From contig MNCI01035712.1 in the NCBI GenBank assembly GCA_015680685.1, forward strand, positions 177,323-241,322: a stretch of DNA of 64,000 bases, given 5' to 3'. Below are positions 48,329-59,201 of the stretch, piece after piece (the stretch's first letter is position 1; each line of letters begins with the position of its first letter). Made by a program: the position numbers and the translations under genes. The stretch is from Gnetum montanum. Taxonomy: Eukaryota > Streptophyta > Gnetopsida > Gnetales > Gnetaceae. The notes beneath the pieces are model-generated. The model did not search any database and was not told where the DNA came from. It saw only the letters and a program-made list of their open reading frames with translations.

Positions 48329-49015
48329 GATTAGAATCCACTGATGATCATGAGGATGAAGATGAAGCAATGAGAGAACAATGTCAACTAGTTCTCCTTC
48401 TATGACTATGATATTCTTCTCTTTTTGATCTAGCAGAAGCTCTTGGCCTTTAATCCTACTTGTACTTAGAGTTTGTTGCTTCTCTTCTAGGTATCTCTGC
48501 TAAGCTTGAATGTAGCTGCACTTTGACAGATTCCTCCAAATGAATAATAGATGTTTGGGAACGGACTTCATGATCCTAGTGGAGTTTTTCTGTTACAAAT
48601 GCATCTCCATCAAGCTCTTCTACGATAATAGGAGAGTTGATATGCTTTCCCTTGTTATGGACATGTTTAATATTTATAGCAGCATCTTTCTGCACTTGCG
48701 CCTTTGTGGGTGGGTATGTATTTGGTCACATGGTATCCTTCTTACACATGGCTCAGATTCATTCCCCTTAAAAGTTCTTTGAAGCATTGTAGGTGTAAAA
48801 CACTCTAGAGGTAGAACAATGTTGCCCTGTAGGTCTCTCCACCTTAATCACCGACCATGGTGAAAGATGAAGGTGAAATTAGAATAGTAGGGATCATTAT
48901 GAGCATATGAGATTCTTGTTTGCATCGACATACTCCAGTCTTCATTGTCATATACTCTATCATTGCCTCTTTTTATCTCTTTGGCAAGTGATAGTTGGCC
49001 TTTGTTTGAAGCCAT
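48329..49015 (-). pseudogene. Element E gag, N-terminal part
   Basis: ATG at 49015 (MASNKGQLSLAKE). YYSNFTFIFHHG followed by RWRDLQGNIVLPLE corresponds to the gag N-terminus of B, C and D. It is closed by stops and broken off at the insertion of B. Confidence 0.7.
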
Positions 49016-49140
49016 GTTGTAAGTATGATGCTTACTTAAGTGTGTGTTATTATAATTTTTTTTAATAATTTAGTAATTGATGTTAGAGTTCTTGGTACAA
49101 CAAACTTTGAAAAATCAATTACTTAGCACACATTGACACA

Positions 49141-49158
49141 TTTGCAACAATACTATCA
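49141..49158 (-). other. Degraded primer binding site of element E
   Basis: Minus strand after the 5' LTR reads TGATAGTATTGTTGCAAA, a weak but colinear match to the tRNA-Asp type site of the sister elements. Confidence 0.45.
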
Positions 49159-49275
49159 ATGATGAGCAATAGAGCATCCAACACTTAACCTTACAGGTCA
49201 CAAGTGTTCACACATGATCCAATCGTAATGCGTAGATGGATAATGTTGTTATGCTAGTAATTGAGTTAAGATTGT

Positions 49276-50308
49276 TGATGAGCGGCGAGGTATCCCTTCG
49301 CTCAACCATACGAATATGAGCGTTTCACATGCGATCTGGTCAAACTACGTAGACGGACTAGTTGTGGCACCTAGACAGTTAACCTTAGGTCATAGTTCGC
49401 TGTCTTCCCACCTGGACTAGTAGATATCATATGTCACGTATGGTTTAGTCCAGAGTGAGGTGTATGATGTGTTCCTAAATCTAATGCTACTCCTGAAACA
49501 ATGGAAAATAATATTAACTAAGCTAAGCTAGGAGGGAAAGGATAAGAGAGTCTAATCTAGCCTAAGTACGACGAGCAACCGATTCCTTGATGAACCGTAC
49601 ACATCTTGGACCTCGTGCACGACTACCACTGGGACTACCAAGCGTAGGACCTAGGTACGCCACTGGGATTACCAAGCATAGATCCTGGCTATGCCACTAG
49701 GCTACCAAGTAGTCACACTTTAATGCTCGTAACCAAGTCGTACTCATTCCGCTTCTAGGAGTTTAAGGGTGAGAGACTAATCGCGATGAGCAACTGATTC
49801 CTTGACTAACCGTACACATTCGTAAATGCTCGTAATCAAGTCATACTCACACCGCGCTATGAAATTAATAAATAACATTAAATAAATAACAAACAAATAA
49901 ATAATAAAGTGAATGCTGCAATGATGAAGTAATCTCAATCTTTATTGCCAGTCATGTGCGTGTCCAAGTATGACACACTTGAATAAAGACACTGTACAAC
50001 CACATTCACGACACTGCGGGCAGACACTGGAAAAATAAACTAACTCTAGGGGGATCAAATTGCCAGAGTTTCACTACAATCTAAACTAGGATGTCAAATG
50101 AGGGAGAGCGGCCTCTTATTTATAGAAATTGCGGTTGACTGCGATATCGTGTACGCGATATCGCGGGCAAATGAGATATTGCATACGTGATATCGCAGCC
50201 CATGATATATTGCATACGCGATATCGCAACCCATGATATAACATGGGTGCCTTATCGTGGGTGCCTTAACGCGACCATTAGAAATATGAGCAATTTCATG
50301 TCTCATCA
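49276..50308 (-). mobile_element. Solo LTR F
   Basis: 1033 bp, TGATGAG to CTCATCA as displayed. Target duplication ATTGT/CTTGT (one mismatch; the other E LTR has CTTGT). TATAAATA on the minus strand near 50125. Three nested GATATC palindromes at 50138-50245. The inner part carries the same internal duplication as the LTRs of C. No internal region, so it results from LTR-LTR recombination. Confidence 0.9.
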
Positions 50309-50551
50309 CTTGTGATCATTGTCTTCCCACTTCAAGCTAGTGAACTCTAAGTGTATGGTTTAGCTTGTAGTGAGAAACGTGATAGTTTATGTTAATTGGC
50401 CCATTTTACTCCTAATTATAGACATAATGAAAGTAGAATTAAGTGCTAATTATAAGTAATAAGAGAAACGTAAGTCTGGTCTAGCCTATAGCAATGAGCA
50501 TCCATTCTTGATTTACCATACACACCTTGGACTCATGTAATTATTACTGGG

Positions 50552-51319
50552 TGATGAGTGACAAGGTACCCTTACACTCAACCATACTAATACAATCATT
50601 TCACGTGCGATCCAGTCGAACTCCAAGGACTAAGTGCTTATGCACCTTAATGGAACACTTAGGGTTAATAATTTATTATCTTTCCAAACTTACTTGTATT
50701 GTCACGGTTGTATGGTTAAGTAAGCTTGAGGTATATGATTTTTTATAGCTTTTATACTTTTTATGTCTTATGCTAATAAAGGGAAGGAAAGAGAACTAAG
50801 TGACTAACTTACAATAACTATTCATTAAGTAAGTTCTAAATGTTCCTAACACCAGTATCTGTTCCCACTTGCTATACACATCCTAAAACAGTGCAACATT
50901 GCTAGGATTACCAAATGCTAATTGTTACTAGGTTACCAAGCGCTACATGTATGCTCGAAGTGGTCATACTGAGTGTATTTAACTAAGGGGGTTGAAGGTT
51001 AAGAAAGATATTACTTAACTAGAAAAGCATTTAAACATTCAACAATAATTAATTACCATTTAGCTTAATCTGTATGTTGCAAGGTTTATCATAAAGTTGG
51101 TCTTTATTGTTGTACACAAATGTGTGCTTAGGTATAAATTGCTTGAATAAAGATCCGTTTACTCTATGACTCCTATTGAGGGCACACAGAAATTATTCTA
51201 ACTCTGGACTAATAAAACTACAAGAGTTTGGCTAAGGGTCTAAGTCTTACTATCTGGAACTAAGGGTGTTGCCTCTTATTTATAGAAGATGAGGTAGGAC
51301 ATGATATCGTGGCTCATCA
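50552..51319 (-). mobile_element. Solo LTR G
   Basis: 768 bp with target duplication CTGGG/CTAGG (one mismatch). Closest in length and sequence to the LTRs of D, but only one GATATC palindrome remains before the TATA box (about 51302). Confidence 0.9.
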
Positions 51320-51864
51320 CTAGGTTACCAAGTAAGTTCACTATTGAGCGAATCAAGTGAAACCAGTACTTTGATTACTAAACAATTACACTTACGTGCT
51401 AGAAATCAATCAGACTCATTTTGCTTTAATAATATGCAAGTAAAGATAAAGTGCTTGAGAAAGTAAGGTATTAAGCTAGTAAAACAATGAAAATTATGCT
51501 AAGTAAATAAAAGAAACTAAGGGAATGCTGCAATGATGGGAAAGAGTATCCATCTTTATTGCCATCACAACTTGTACCCAAGTATAACTTGTTCAAATAA
51601 AGACATCGTTCAACTATCACACATCACACTATGGGCATTCACTCTCTATTGCTAAGTTTAAGTCTTAGAAATCAAACTGCAAGAGTTATTAGTAAAATGA
51701 AAAAGTTGTTGGATCATGTGCCCAAGTGTCATATTTATAAGGGTGCACACATCCTGAAACTTTATATCAATGATGATGTATCATGTGTAGTGACATCGTA
51801 TCAACGACATCGTTGCTATGATGTGGCATTGTGATGAAATTTGACTTTATCAACACACAATAAA

Positions 51865-53036
51865 CAAAGAATAGAAATCAAATTTCAACGAAGATTCTTC
51901 TATGTTGGTAAATTGAGAAAGATTGAACATGCAAACTATGTAAAGAAAAAGTAGTCAGCCTCATGGGGAAGGGATCATATAAATGAACATGTGATGGTGT
52001 ATATCATAAGACAATTAATATTCCAATTTCACATATAGGAATCTTTGGCCTTTTTTTCCTTTCAAGTTCATGCTCCTAGTGATTGAATGGGACTAGAAAG
52101 AGCAAAAGAATCTATTGCAACTCCAACTCCATGTAATCATAAAACTGCTACCTTTCTAGGTTTCTTATTTTTTAAATGTATATTTCTTTGATTATGTTGT
52201 CATTCCACTATTAAGTAGGGCTTATTTATCAATCACGAACATACATTTCTCCCCCTTTGCTTACAGTTTGCGAATAAAAAATGAAAATAATTAGTTTTTG
52301 ATTCCTTGATGATTATTAAAACTAAATGGATGATGATGTTTTACGTTTTAATTTTCCTAATAATGGTGAACTTATCATGAACCTTTAGAATTGAATCTTA
52401 AGGATTTTTTTAATCTTTTTTTCTTTAGAGCCAGCAAAATGGGTTATCATTTGAAGGTTTAATGTTTTATTCATTGATATTGGTAGATGAGCAAAAAAAT
52501 CTAAGTTTTACAATTTAAGAAATAAGTATTTTATTGTCATTTCAAATAATGGCCCCTATTATTTTTGCAACCAAATGGGGCTAATTAGCAAAGTAAAGTC
52601 TAACCTATTTTCAACTCTCTAACTTGGCCTTACAAACCATGGATTCCTTCTTATTTGTCAATGATTGGAACCTTTGAAACTTAATTTATTTTTATCATTA
52701 TGTAGCTAAAAAAGGATCATTAGCTAGAAAGGACCATTACCTATAGCCAAAATGCTCACCTTGCCAAGTGGTATCATAAGAGGGTCAATATATGATCAAA
52801 AACCAAACCTCTTTGAGTGGTTACTCTCAGGCTTAAATCAAGGTCTTTGAATTAAAAAACATGCACCTTACCATCACTTTAAATGACAGTCCCTTTTCAT
52901 TACTATGCAATTAAATGACAATGATTAGTACCCCATATAGAAAAAATTTTATGGATTTCATCCGTGTATGAATTTGACAAAAAACCTTACCCTTCAATAA
53001 TATTTTTTTTTTGAAAATTTGCAAAATTTTGCATCA
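51865..53036. repeat. Copy 2 of the TNL 5' flank repeat
   Basis: Starts ATCAAATTTCAACGAAG, like 24405 upstream of the TNL gene. It shares TTTTAATTTTCCTAATAATGG (52350), AATAATGGCCCCTATTAT (52545) and TTTATCATTATG with copy 3. No TIR exon or other coding sequence is recognisable. Its end is cut by element C. Confidence 0.65.
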
Positions 53037-53040
53037 CATG

Positions 53041-53996
53041 TGATGGGATGCGATATTGCATCCCATGCGATATCGCGTATGCAATATCGCATTGTCCCCT
53101 GCGATATCGCATACACGATATCACGGTCTGCCACCATATCTATAAATAAGAGGCTGCACTCCCCTTATTCCACATCCTAGGCTTAAAGTAGCAAAGCTCT
53201 GGCAGATTGATCACTCTAGAGATAGAATAATTTCCATGTTCCCGCAGTAGGAGTCCCCAAGTGAACGGATCTTTATGCGAGCAGCTTTGTACCTGAACGC
53301 AAGTTGTGTACAGCAATAAAGACGAGCTTTGTGGATAAACCTTACAGTGCATGGATAGGATTTAGCACATGTTATTTATTACTTGTCATTTATTACATGT
53401 TGTTAGCACGGCATGAGTACAACTTGATTACAAGCATTGACGAATGTATACGGCTAATCAAGGAATCAGCTACTCATTACGATTAGATTCTCTCACCCTC
53501 AACTCCTAGATCGTGGGATAAGTACAACTTGGTTACAAGCATCCAAGGATGTGTACGACTGGCCAAGGAACGGATGCTTATCACACTTAGATTAGTTAAG
53601 TGCCTCAGTACGACTGCTTCGAGCACGTGCGTTACGTGTAGTGATCCCAGTAATGATTAGCATTTGGTAGCCACAGTTGCACAGTTCAGGGTGTGTACAG
53701 AAAGTGGGAACAGATGCTGACGCTAGGACTTAGTGCTGTAGTTAGAGTTAGTTTTAGTCTCTCTACCCTTCACCTCTTAGCATAGGAGAAAAGCCATAAA
53801 AGACCAAAAAAATCATATACCTCAGACTTACTTAACCATACACCGTGACAACAACAAGTAAGTCTGGGAAGACAACGATTAATTAACGCCAAGTGTTCCT
53901 TGCGGCATTTAGGCATTTAGTCTGCGGAGTTCGACTAGATCGCGCGTGCTACGCTCGTTCCGTATGGTTGAGTGTAGGGATACCCACCACTCATCA
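53041..53996 (+). repeat. Element C 5' LTR
   Basis: GATATC palindromes 53048-53126, TATAAATA 53141-53148, AATAAAG near 53316. A 105-bp internal duplication (phrases ATGAGTACAACTTG at 53413 and ATAAGTACAACTTGG at 53518) makes it longer than the LTRs of B and D. Confidence 0.96.
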
Positions 53997-53997
53997 T

Positions 53998-54015
53998 TGC
54001 CGCCATTGCCAGGGA
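53998..54015 (+). other. Primer binding site of element C (tRNA-Asp type)
   Basis: TGCCGCCATTGCCAGGGA, 15 of 18 matches to the tRNA-Asp complement. Confidence 0.85.
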
Positions 54016-54137
54016 CTAAGTGTTTGTACGCCAATTAGAACATTAAGAAATCATTCACATCATTGTGAGCCTTAACGAGCCTTTGGGTTAATTAGTTAAT
54101 TAAGAACATATATAATGGTGAATAGCACACCAATAAA

Positions 54138-56309
54138 ATGGCATCTTCTCATAAAGTTAACTCACCTAGGAATAACACGGAAGACAGTCAGCACCATACA
54201 CATAGCCTAAACTAGCCAAGTCCTAAACAATATAAAGTAACATATACTCATCCCGATGAGTATATTCCAAACCTTACTTTTATCCTCCATCAAGATGAAC
54301 AACTAAGATGGAGAGACCTGCAAGGTAACATTATGTTACCCCAGAATAGAGCAATCTCTAACATGCTTTTCCATGCCTTGGCACAGATAGGCATGACTAA
54401 ATTATTCGCTGAATACGCTGCTGAAGACTTTGATATGAGGGATTATCATCCCACAGACGCGCAACGTAGAAGGGGCTTAAGGTAGGAGAGGCAATACACA
54501 TTGTTGAAGGGCAAGGTCCCCCATGTCCTTAGTGAAATAGGAGACGAGGAATCCCTCATAACGGGTTTCTTAGAAAATGATGTTCCCCCTCCTCATAATG
54601 GTGAAGAGGTTAGGCATCAGAGCCTTCGATCAACTATACATGCTACAGGCTCTGATCCCCGTGAACACCAACTATTCAAGGCAGGAACAACCACTCACAC
54701 TAAGGACGAGCACTTAGATCGTTATAATGATCAGGGCTGAAGCAGCCGAAGGGAAGGTAAGAAACATCATCGTGGTGATGGATCCCCTTCCTGTTCTCCT
54801 TCATCTCACCATTCACACTCTCCTTCCACATCTGGGCATAGCCATCATGAGCACAACGGAGAGGGTAAAAGTAAAGGAGATGCAAGACCTCAACAAGAAG
54901 GTCAAGAGGAGTTAGGATAAGGGCAAGGACATAGGGAGAGTAGGGAACCACCATGTAGACATCACAGAAGTCATGACAGAGATGATCATGACGAGCCCCT
55001 ACTCGTAACCCGAAGCATGCTTGATATCACAGAGGCAGTTAGGATCCCCACAAGGCATTTAAAGGATAGCAGGATCAAGCGTTTGGAGATAAATAATATC
55101 CCATGTTTTGAAGGGGGATACAACGTTGATCCTCAACATCATTTACAGGCATTCCACGATGCTTGTGCCTTGCAGAACATTGATAATGAGTGGCAGAAGC
55201 TTAAGTTGTTCCCAAGGACACTCACCAAAGAAGCAGAAAGCTGGTACCAGTCCTTAGAATCGGAAATCATCAGGAGGTGGAGTACGATGCTTGAACTATT
55301 CAACAACAAATATCAGACGTACTCCAGAGTGTCCAATTTGCAGAAGTAGATCCAAGGCTAGAAACAAGGTGCTTATGAACCCTTGGATGTTGCCATGGCC
55401 CATTACTATACATTGCTACATCGTTGCTCAGGCCATGGGTACGCTAAACGGGATCAACTTCTTCACATCGTGGATGGGCTAAGGAATGAAACGAGAAGGA
55501 CTCTTGGGACTTACGCCCAAGGGAAACTTTCTAAACTTAGAGCCCATGAATTTGAAAGCTTGTTGGAACAAGTAGTGCAAGAAGAGGGTGAGCTACGTAA
55601 GAGGGAAAGTACGGAAGAGTACAACCATGACCCCTCCCTTCGTAAGAAGGGAGTGAAATTTTGTGATGAGGAGGATGAGTCACCACTTGAAGAGTTGGTG
55701 AACCAAAAAACTATGCCGATCCAAAAGTTAACAACCGAGGTATTGGCTAAGGTAGACCAAATGTGGGATTCCTTAGACTCAAGAATAGAAACAGTCTTGA
55801 AAATCGTAGAAGATTCTAAGGTAGAACAAGGTAGTGACAAAGGAAAAACCAAGCGGAGAAATGTAAGCCCTGCACATAACAAGGGTAAGGGAAAAAATCC
55901 TATCTCCAATGAGGTTGAAAACTCTCATACAGACAATGATAGTGGATGTGAGATATGCTACTATGACCATCCCAAGGGATGTTGCCCAATTATCTCACAT
56001 CTACAGAAGTCTAGGGTGTACGCGTTAAATCCAAGACTTAATCAACGGCAAACACCCCGAAGGTTACCTTATCCACAAGGTAACCCAAGGCAGTTCCACC
56101 AACCCTTAACATATTATCCAAGTGGAATGCCTCCACAGCCTATTGGACAACATCAGCAATGGAAATACCCACAGTCATGGGGGATGCCACCGCCAACACA
56201 TCAATACCCTTATCGGCAACCCGATCCTTATGGATATTATGTGCAGCAGCCAGTTTCTTCAGGTGACTCTATGGGTCACACTACTCCCCAACGTCACTAC
56301 CAAGTTTGA
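54138..56309 (+). pseudogene. Element C gag, nearly full length with few stops
   Basis: ATG at 54138 (MASSHKVNSPRNN). N-terminal block FILHQDEQLRWRDLQGNI near 54280, Arg-rich linker after 54700, Retrotrans_gag core 55017-55600 (FEGGYNVDPQHHLQAFHDAC, KLFPRTL and TRRTLGTYAQGKLSKL). Zinc-knuckle-like CEICYYDHPKGCC near 55955-55990, Gln/Pro/Tyr-rich tail to 56309. The last 308 codons (55383-56309) are uninterrupted. Stops at 54213, 54738, 55347 and 55362 correspond to CAG, CGA, CAG and TGG codons in element B. Gag would form the particle shell and package element RNA. Confidence 0.85.
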
Positions 56310-56420
56310 GAGTACTTCAGGAGGATTCCTTCTCCTTCGGGAGATATCTCACATGCATCCCATCCTCTAACTCCACCCGCACCTCTTCCACCTGTAGTTC
56401 CCATACAACCTGTTCCAACA

Positions 56421-57287
56421 ATGCAGGGGGAATTACCTACCCAACCGCAGCAACGTAACGTCGCAAGAGCTGTAAATATTCAGCATGTAAATAGCCAACC
56501 GGGTACTGGTTCTGATAATTGTACAAAGAAGAGACCCTTCTTCAGAACTAGGAGCCCAGACAAACTCTCGCAACAACAAGCGGCTGGGTACATGTATAGG
56601 CCTCTAACCACTAACACTTCGGAGAACCCTTCAGTCCAACAACTAAGTACGCAAATGGTTATGTTGACACATACCATAACTAACTGGATAAAGGTGGGCC
56701 ACATTCCTAGGAAACTATATGATCCTGGGAGTCCCTTAATTCATTTGTAGATCACCGGAAATGCACCACATCAAGCTCTTCTTGACTCAGGTTTTGGAGT
56801 CAACCTAATTTTACAAAAGATGTATCAAGCCTGGAACCTACCTCAACTTAAGAAGAGTAACATACAACTGGAGCTGGCTGACTAGTCCATCACCATTGCT
56901 TTAGGATTGGTGAAGGACATTATCACCACTGTGTGTGGGTGGTCATACCCAGCTGATTTCCTGGTGATCGAGGTTAACAACGAAGGGGGCTTCCCAATTA
57001 TAATGGGAAGGCCGTCGCTAAGTACAGTAGACACGTACCTAGGAATCCGTGATCTTTCCTTACAAATTTCTAAGATGAACTTTTACGGAAAGATCGAGAA
57101 GAAGAAGATTCCATGCATCACATACAATGATTCATCGGGTGATGACATGGAGGAAATGTCTCCATGTGAGAGGTGTGCCCTTGAAAGTGAGACACAAAGA
57201 TGCCTGTATGTAGCAACCACACAACCTGTAGTAGACACCCTATGGTTGACAGCTACTCAAAGCAGCAAGCAAATATGCATGGAATGA
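56421..57287 (+). pseudogene. Element C aspartic protease region
   Basis: Retropepsin-like: LLDSGFGVNLI with a D-S-G triplet (near 56785), then DIITTVCGWSYPADFLVIEV and FPIIMGRP. TAG codons at about 56747 and 56881 split it. It normally matures Gag. The frame is separated from gag by about 100 nt with stops. Confidence 0.75.
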
Positions 57288-57448
57288 ACTAAGGAGATAA
57301 CTCATGCCAACAATAGGGGCATAGACACATTGGAACATGAGCATCGCCAACTTCCATCCCTCAACCTAAGAACATCAGTAGGGAGAAGTTGGGCACTATT
57401 ACGAAATTCAACAGGCGCTTAGTATTTTGGATCTCTTCCTTACAACTC

Positions 57449-57459
57449 AGTTATGGGGG
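57449..57459 (+). other. Internal polypurine-like motif 1 (element C)
   Basis: AGTTATGGGGG after the protease. A second copy (AGTCATGGGGG) is at 58598-58608 and the true tract at 59189-59199. Confidence 0.5.
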
Positions 57460-58759
57460 AGATGGCCACCTATGCTAACTATATGGGGACCTCAGTTCTT
57501 TTTAAGTTTTTGTTTTACATGTTTTTGTTTTACAAATTTCTTTAACTTTTCTATTTTTGTCTTACAAATTTCTTTAACTTTTTCTGTTTTTGTTTTACAA
57601 CTTTCTTTAACTCTTCTTATTTTTGTTTTACAACATTGTTGTACTTTTCCATTTTGTGTGTGTGTGTGTGTGTGCCATCCACCATGTAAATTGGTCATCC
57701 AATAAGTGTTCAGGCTAATGGTATGAACTATTTTTCATTGATTGCTAATGTTTGGTTTTTACCTTTAAGTTACAATGTTGACACTAAGGTATGTTCTTTT
57801 GATATGGTAGGCAATGAGTCCACTTCATCCATCCATCCATCAAAGTCTATGGTTTCTCTTGGGTTGGAAATGTACAGTTTCCCTTTTTAATAAGAACTTT
57901 AACGAATCGGTGACTGGGTACTTCTCAAACTAAAGAAGGACTCAAGGTTTGAAAAGGGTGTGACTTCAAGGGAACTTGATGCAGTTGTGTTGGCCATTCG
58001 CTTGGCTACTTGGATGTTTTCTTCTTGAGTTTTCTTACCGTTCCGATGTTACCCATTCTTCGGAAGCTGAGACAATAAAAATAAGAAGTCTTTTCATGGT
58101 GTGGTCCCCACGCATAAAAACACAAAACATGAAAAAAAAACCAAAGTAACATTAATCATGTAACACATAAGGGGCTGTACACCACCTTGTCCTTTGGATT
58201 CCATTCCATCCTCTTCTCTCCACTCTTCTCTCCACTATTCACCTCATTGCCGGTTGTATCATTAATGTATATTTTTGTAGATACATTGTTTTCTTTTTGG
58301 TAAATTCTTATGGTTAAGACTTTAACTCTTGTTCCAAAGGACATTCCCAGAGCCTACGGACTCTTTGAATGTGGGATTGTCAGGGCACTAAGGGCATGCG
58401 CCTGCTTTGGGGAGGACCCACTGACATTCCTATTTGGTGCATTAGTTAAATTATTTCCCTTAAACATTTTGCAATTAATTTTCCTTTTTTCATTTCCATC
58501 TTGACATCTCTTTTATCGATGTCCTAGTTGTCCATTTTTATCTCTCTTCCTTACTCCTTTTCTTTCTCCATTCTTTCGCTACTGGAGGTTCGCGATTAGT
58601 CATGGGGGTATGGGGCCAGATTTTTCGATTTTTCTCCTAAGCCCCGAATTTTTTCGTTTCTCTTCCTAACCCCTACACCTTCGGTAGTCATCACTTATAT
58701 GTTCCCAGATCCGTATCAGCCATACCACAACCCAGCCAATGGACTTACACCGAAGCAAG
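57460..58759 (+). other. Element C spacer region
   Basis: T-rich TTTTGTTTTACA repeats (57490-57650) and (GT)n at 57655-57674. Further on are the 'tttggggaggacccact' block near 58410 and the second polypurine-like motif. The 64-codon ORF 58310-58504 over the conserved block has closed counterparts in B and D, so coding is doubtful. Confidence 0.7.
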
Positions 58760-58818
58760 GTATAACCACATTGAAATTTAATTATCCTTGCTAATACAAG
58801 ACTGTGTTGTGTGTGCAG
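58760..58818 (+). other. Candidate 59-bp intron (element C)
   Basis: Donor AGCAAG|GTATAA, branch-point-like TTGCTAATACA, acceptor TTGTGTGTGCAG followed by ATGG. Confidence 0.65.
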
Positions 58819-59064
58819 ATGGCGATCATGCAACAACGGACTGGATCTGGAGGAAGCACTTGGAATGGAGCAGTGTTGAAAGCAGCTATGCAAGGAGCAG
58901 GATTGATGATGCGCTTACGGATGGACAATGAAAGGCGCAATCTAGGCGTTGGCAGCAGCAAGACTCTTCTCTCTTCTTCTCTTCTCTTCTCTCTCCTCTT
59001 TTCTCTCAGTTGCCAAATATGGCCTAATGTCAATGTAATAAGGTGTTCACCCTTGTTGTCATGA
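58819..59064 (+). CDS. Element C short ORF2, open
   Basis: An 81-residue frame beginning MAIMQQRTGSGGSTWNG directly at the candidate acceptor. The first 50 residues are basic and Gly/Met-rich; the end is Leu/Ser-rich over a CT-rich stretch. It occupies the place of the long second ORF in A, E and J and may be its truncated descendant or an unrelated leader. Closed by stops in B and D. No known domain. Confidence 0.4.
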   Translation: MAIMQQRTGSGGSTWNGAVLKAAMQGAGLMMRLRMDNERRNLGVGSSKTLLSSSLLFSLLFSLSCQIWPNVNVIRCSPLLS

Positions 59065-59201
59065 ACACCAGTTTTGTCAAGTCTTGTAATAATGATCCGT
59101 TCACATGTCATCCCATTAGTTCCATTCCCTCAATAATTTCATACCTACCCGATATCATTGTAATGAGCTCGAGGACGAGTTTTCATTTAGTCATGGGGGT
59201 A

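Larger units (their letters stand above)
25184..51852 (-). mobile_element. Element E: old Athila-like LTR retrotransposon with four nested insertions
   Basis: On the minus strand the order is: 5' LTR (51852-49160, split by solo LTRs F and G), tRNA-Asp-type primer binding site, gag (split by element B), decayed protease, T-rich spacer, promoter-like block, candidate intron, long second ORF (split by element D), polypurine tract and 3' LTR (26087-25184). Without the insertions it is about 10.5 kb. No reverse transcriptase or integrase remains recognisable. The flanks ACTCG and ACACA agree at only 3 of 5 bases, so the target duplication has decayed. It is the oldest element of the cluster and separates two copies of the TNL flank repeat. 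Confidence 0.85.
49160..51852 (-). repeat. Element E 5' LTR, split by solo LTRs F and G
   Basis: Pieces 49160-49275, 50309-50551 and 51320-51852 join to a copy of the LTR at 25184-26087. TATAAATA lies near 51740 and CATTG/CAATG repeats near 51760-51830 on the minus strand. Confidence 0.88.

Noticed and set aside
58310-58504. 64-codon ORF (FECGIVRAL...EDPLTFLFGALV) as a conserved peptide
   Set aside because: The nucleotide block is conserved, but the frame is closed by stops in B and D and changed in J, so conservation is more likely at RNA or DNA level.
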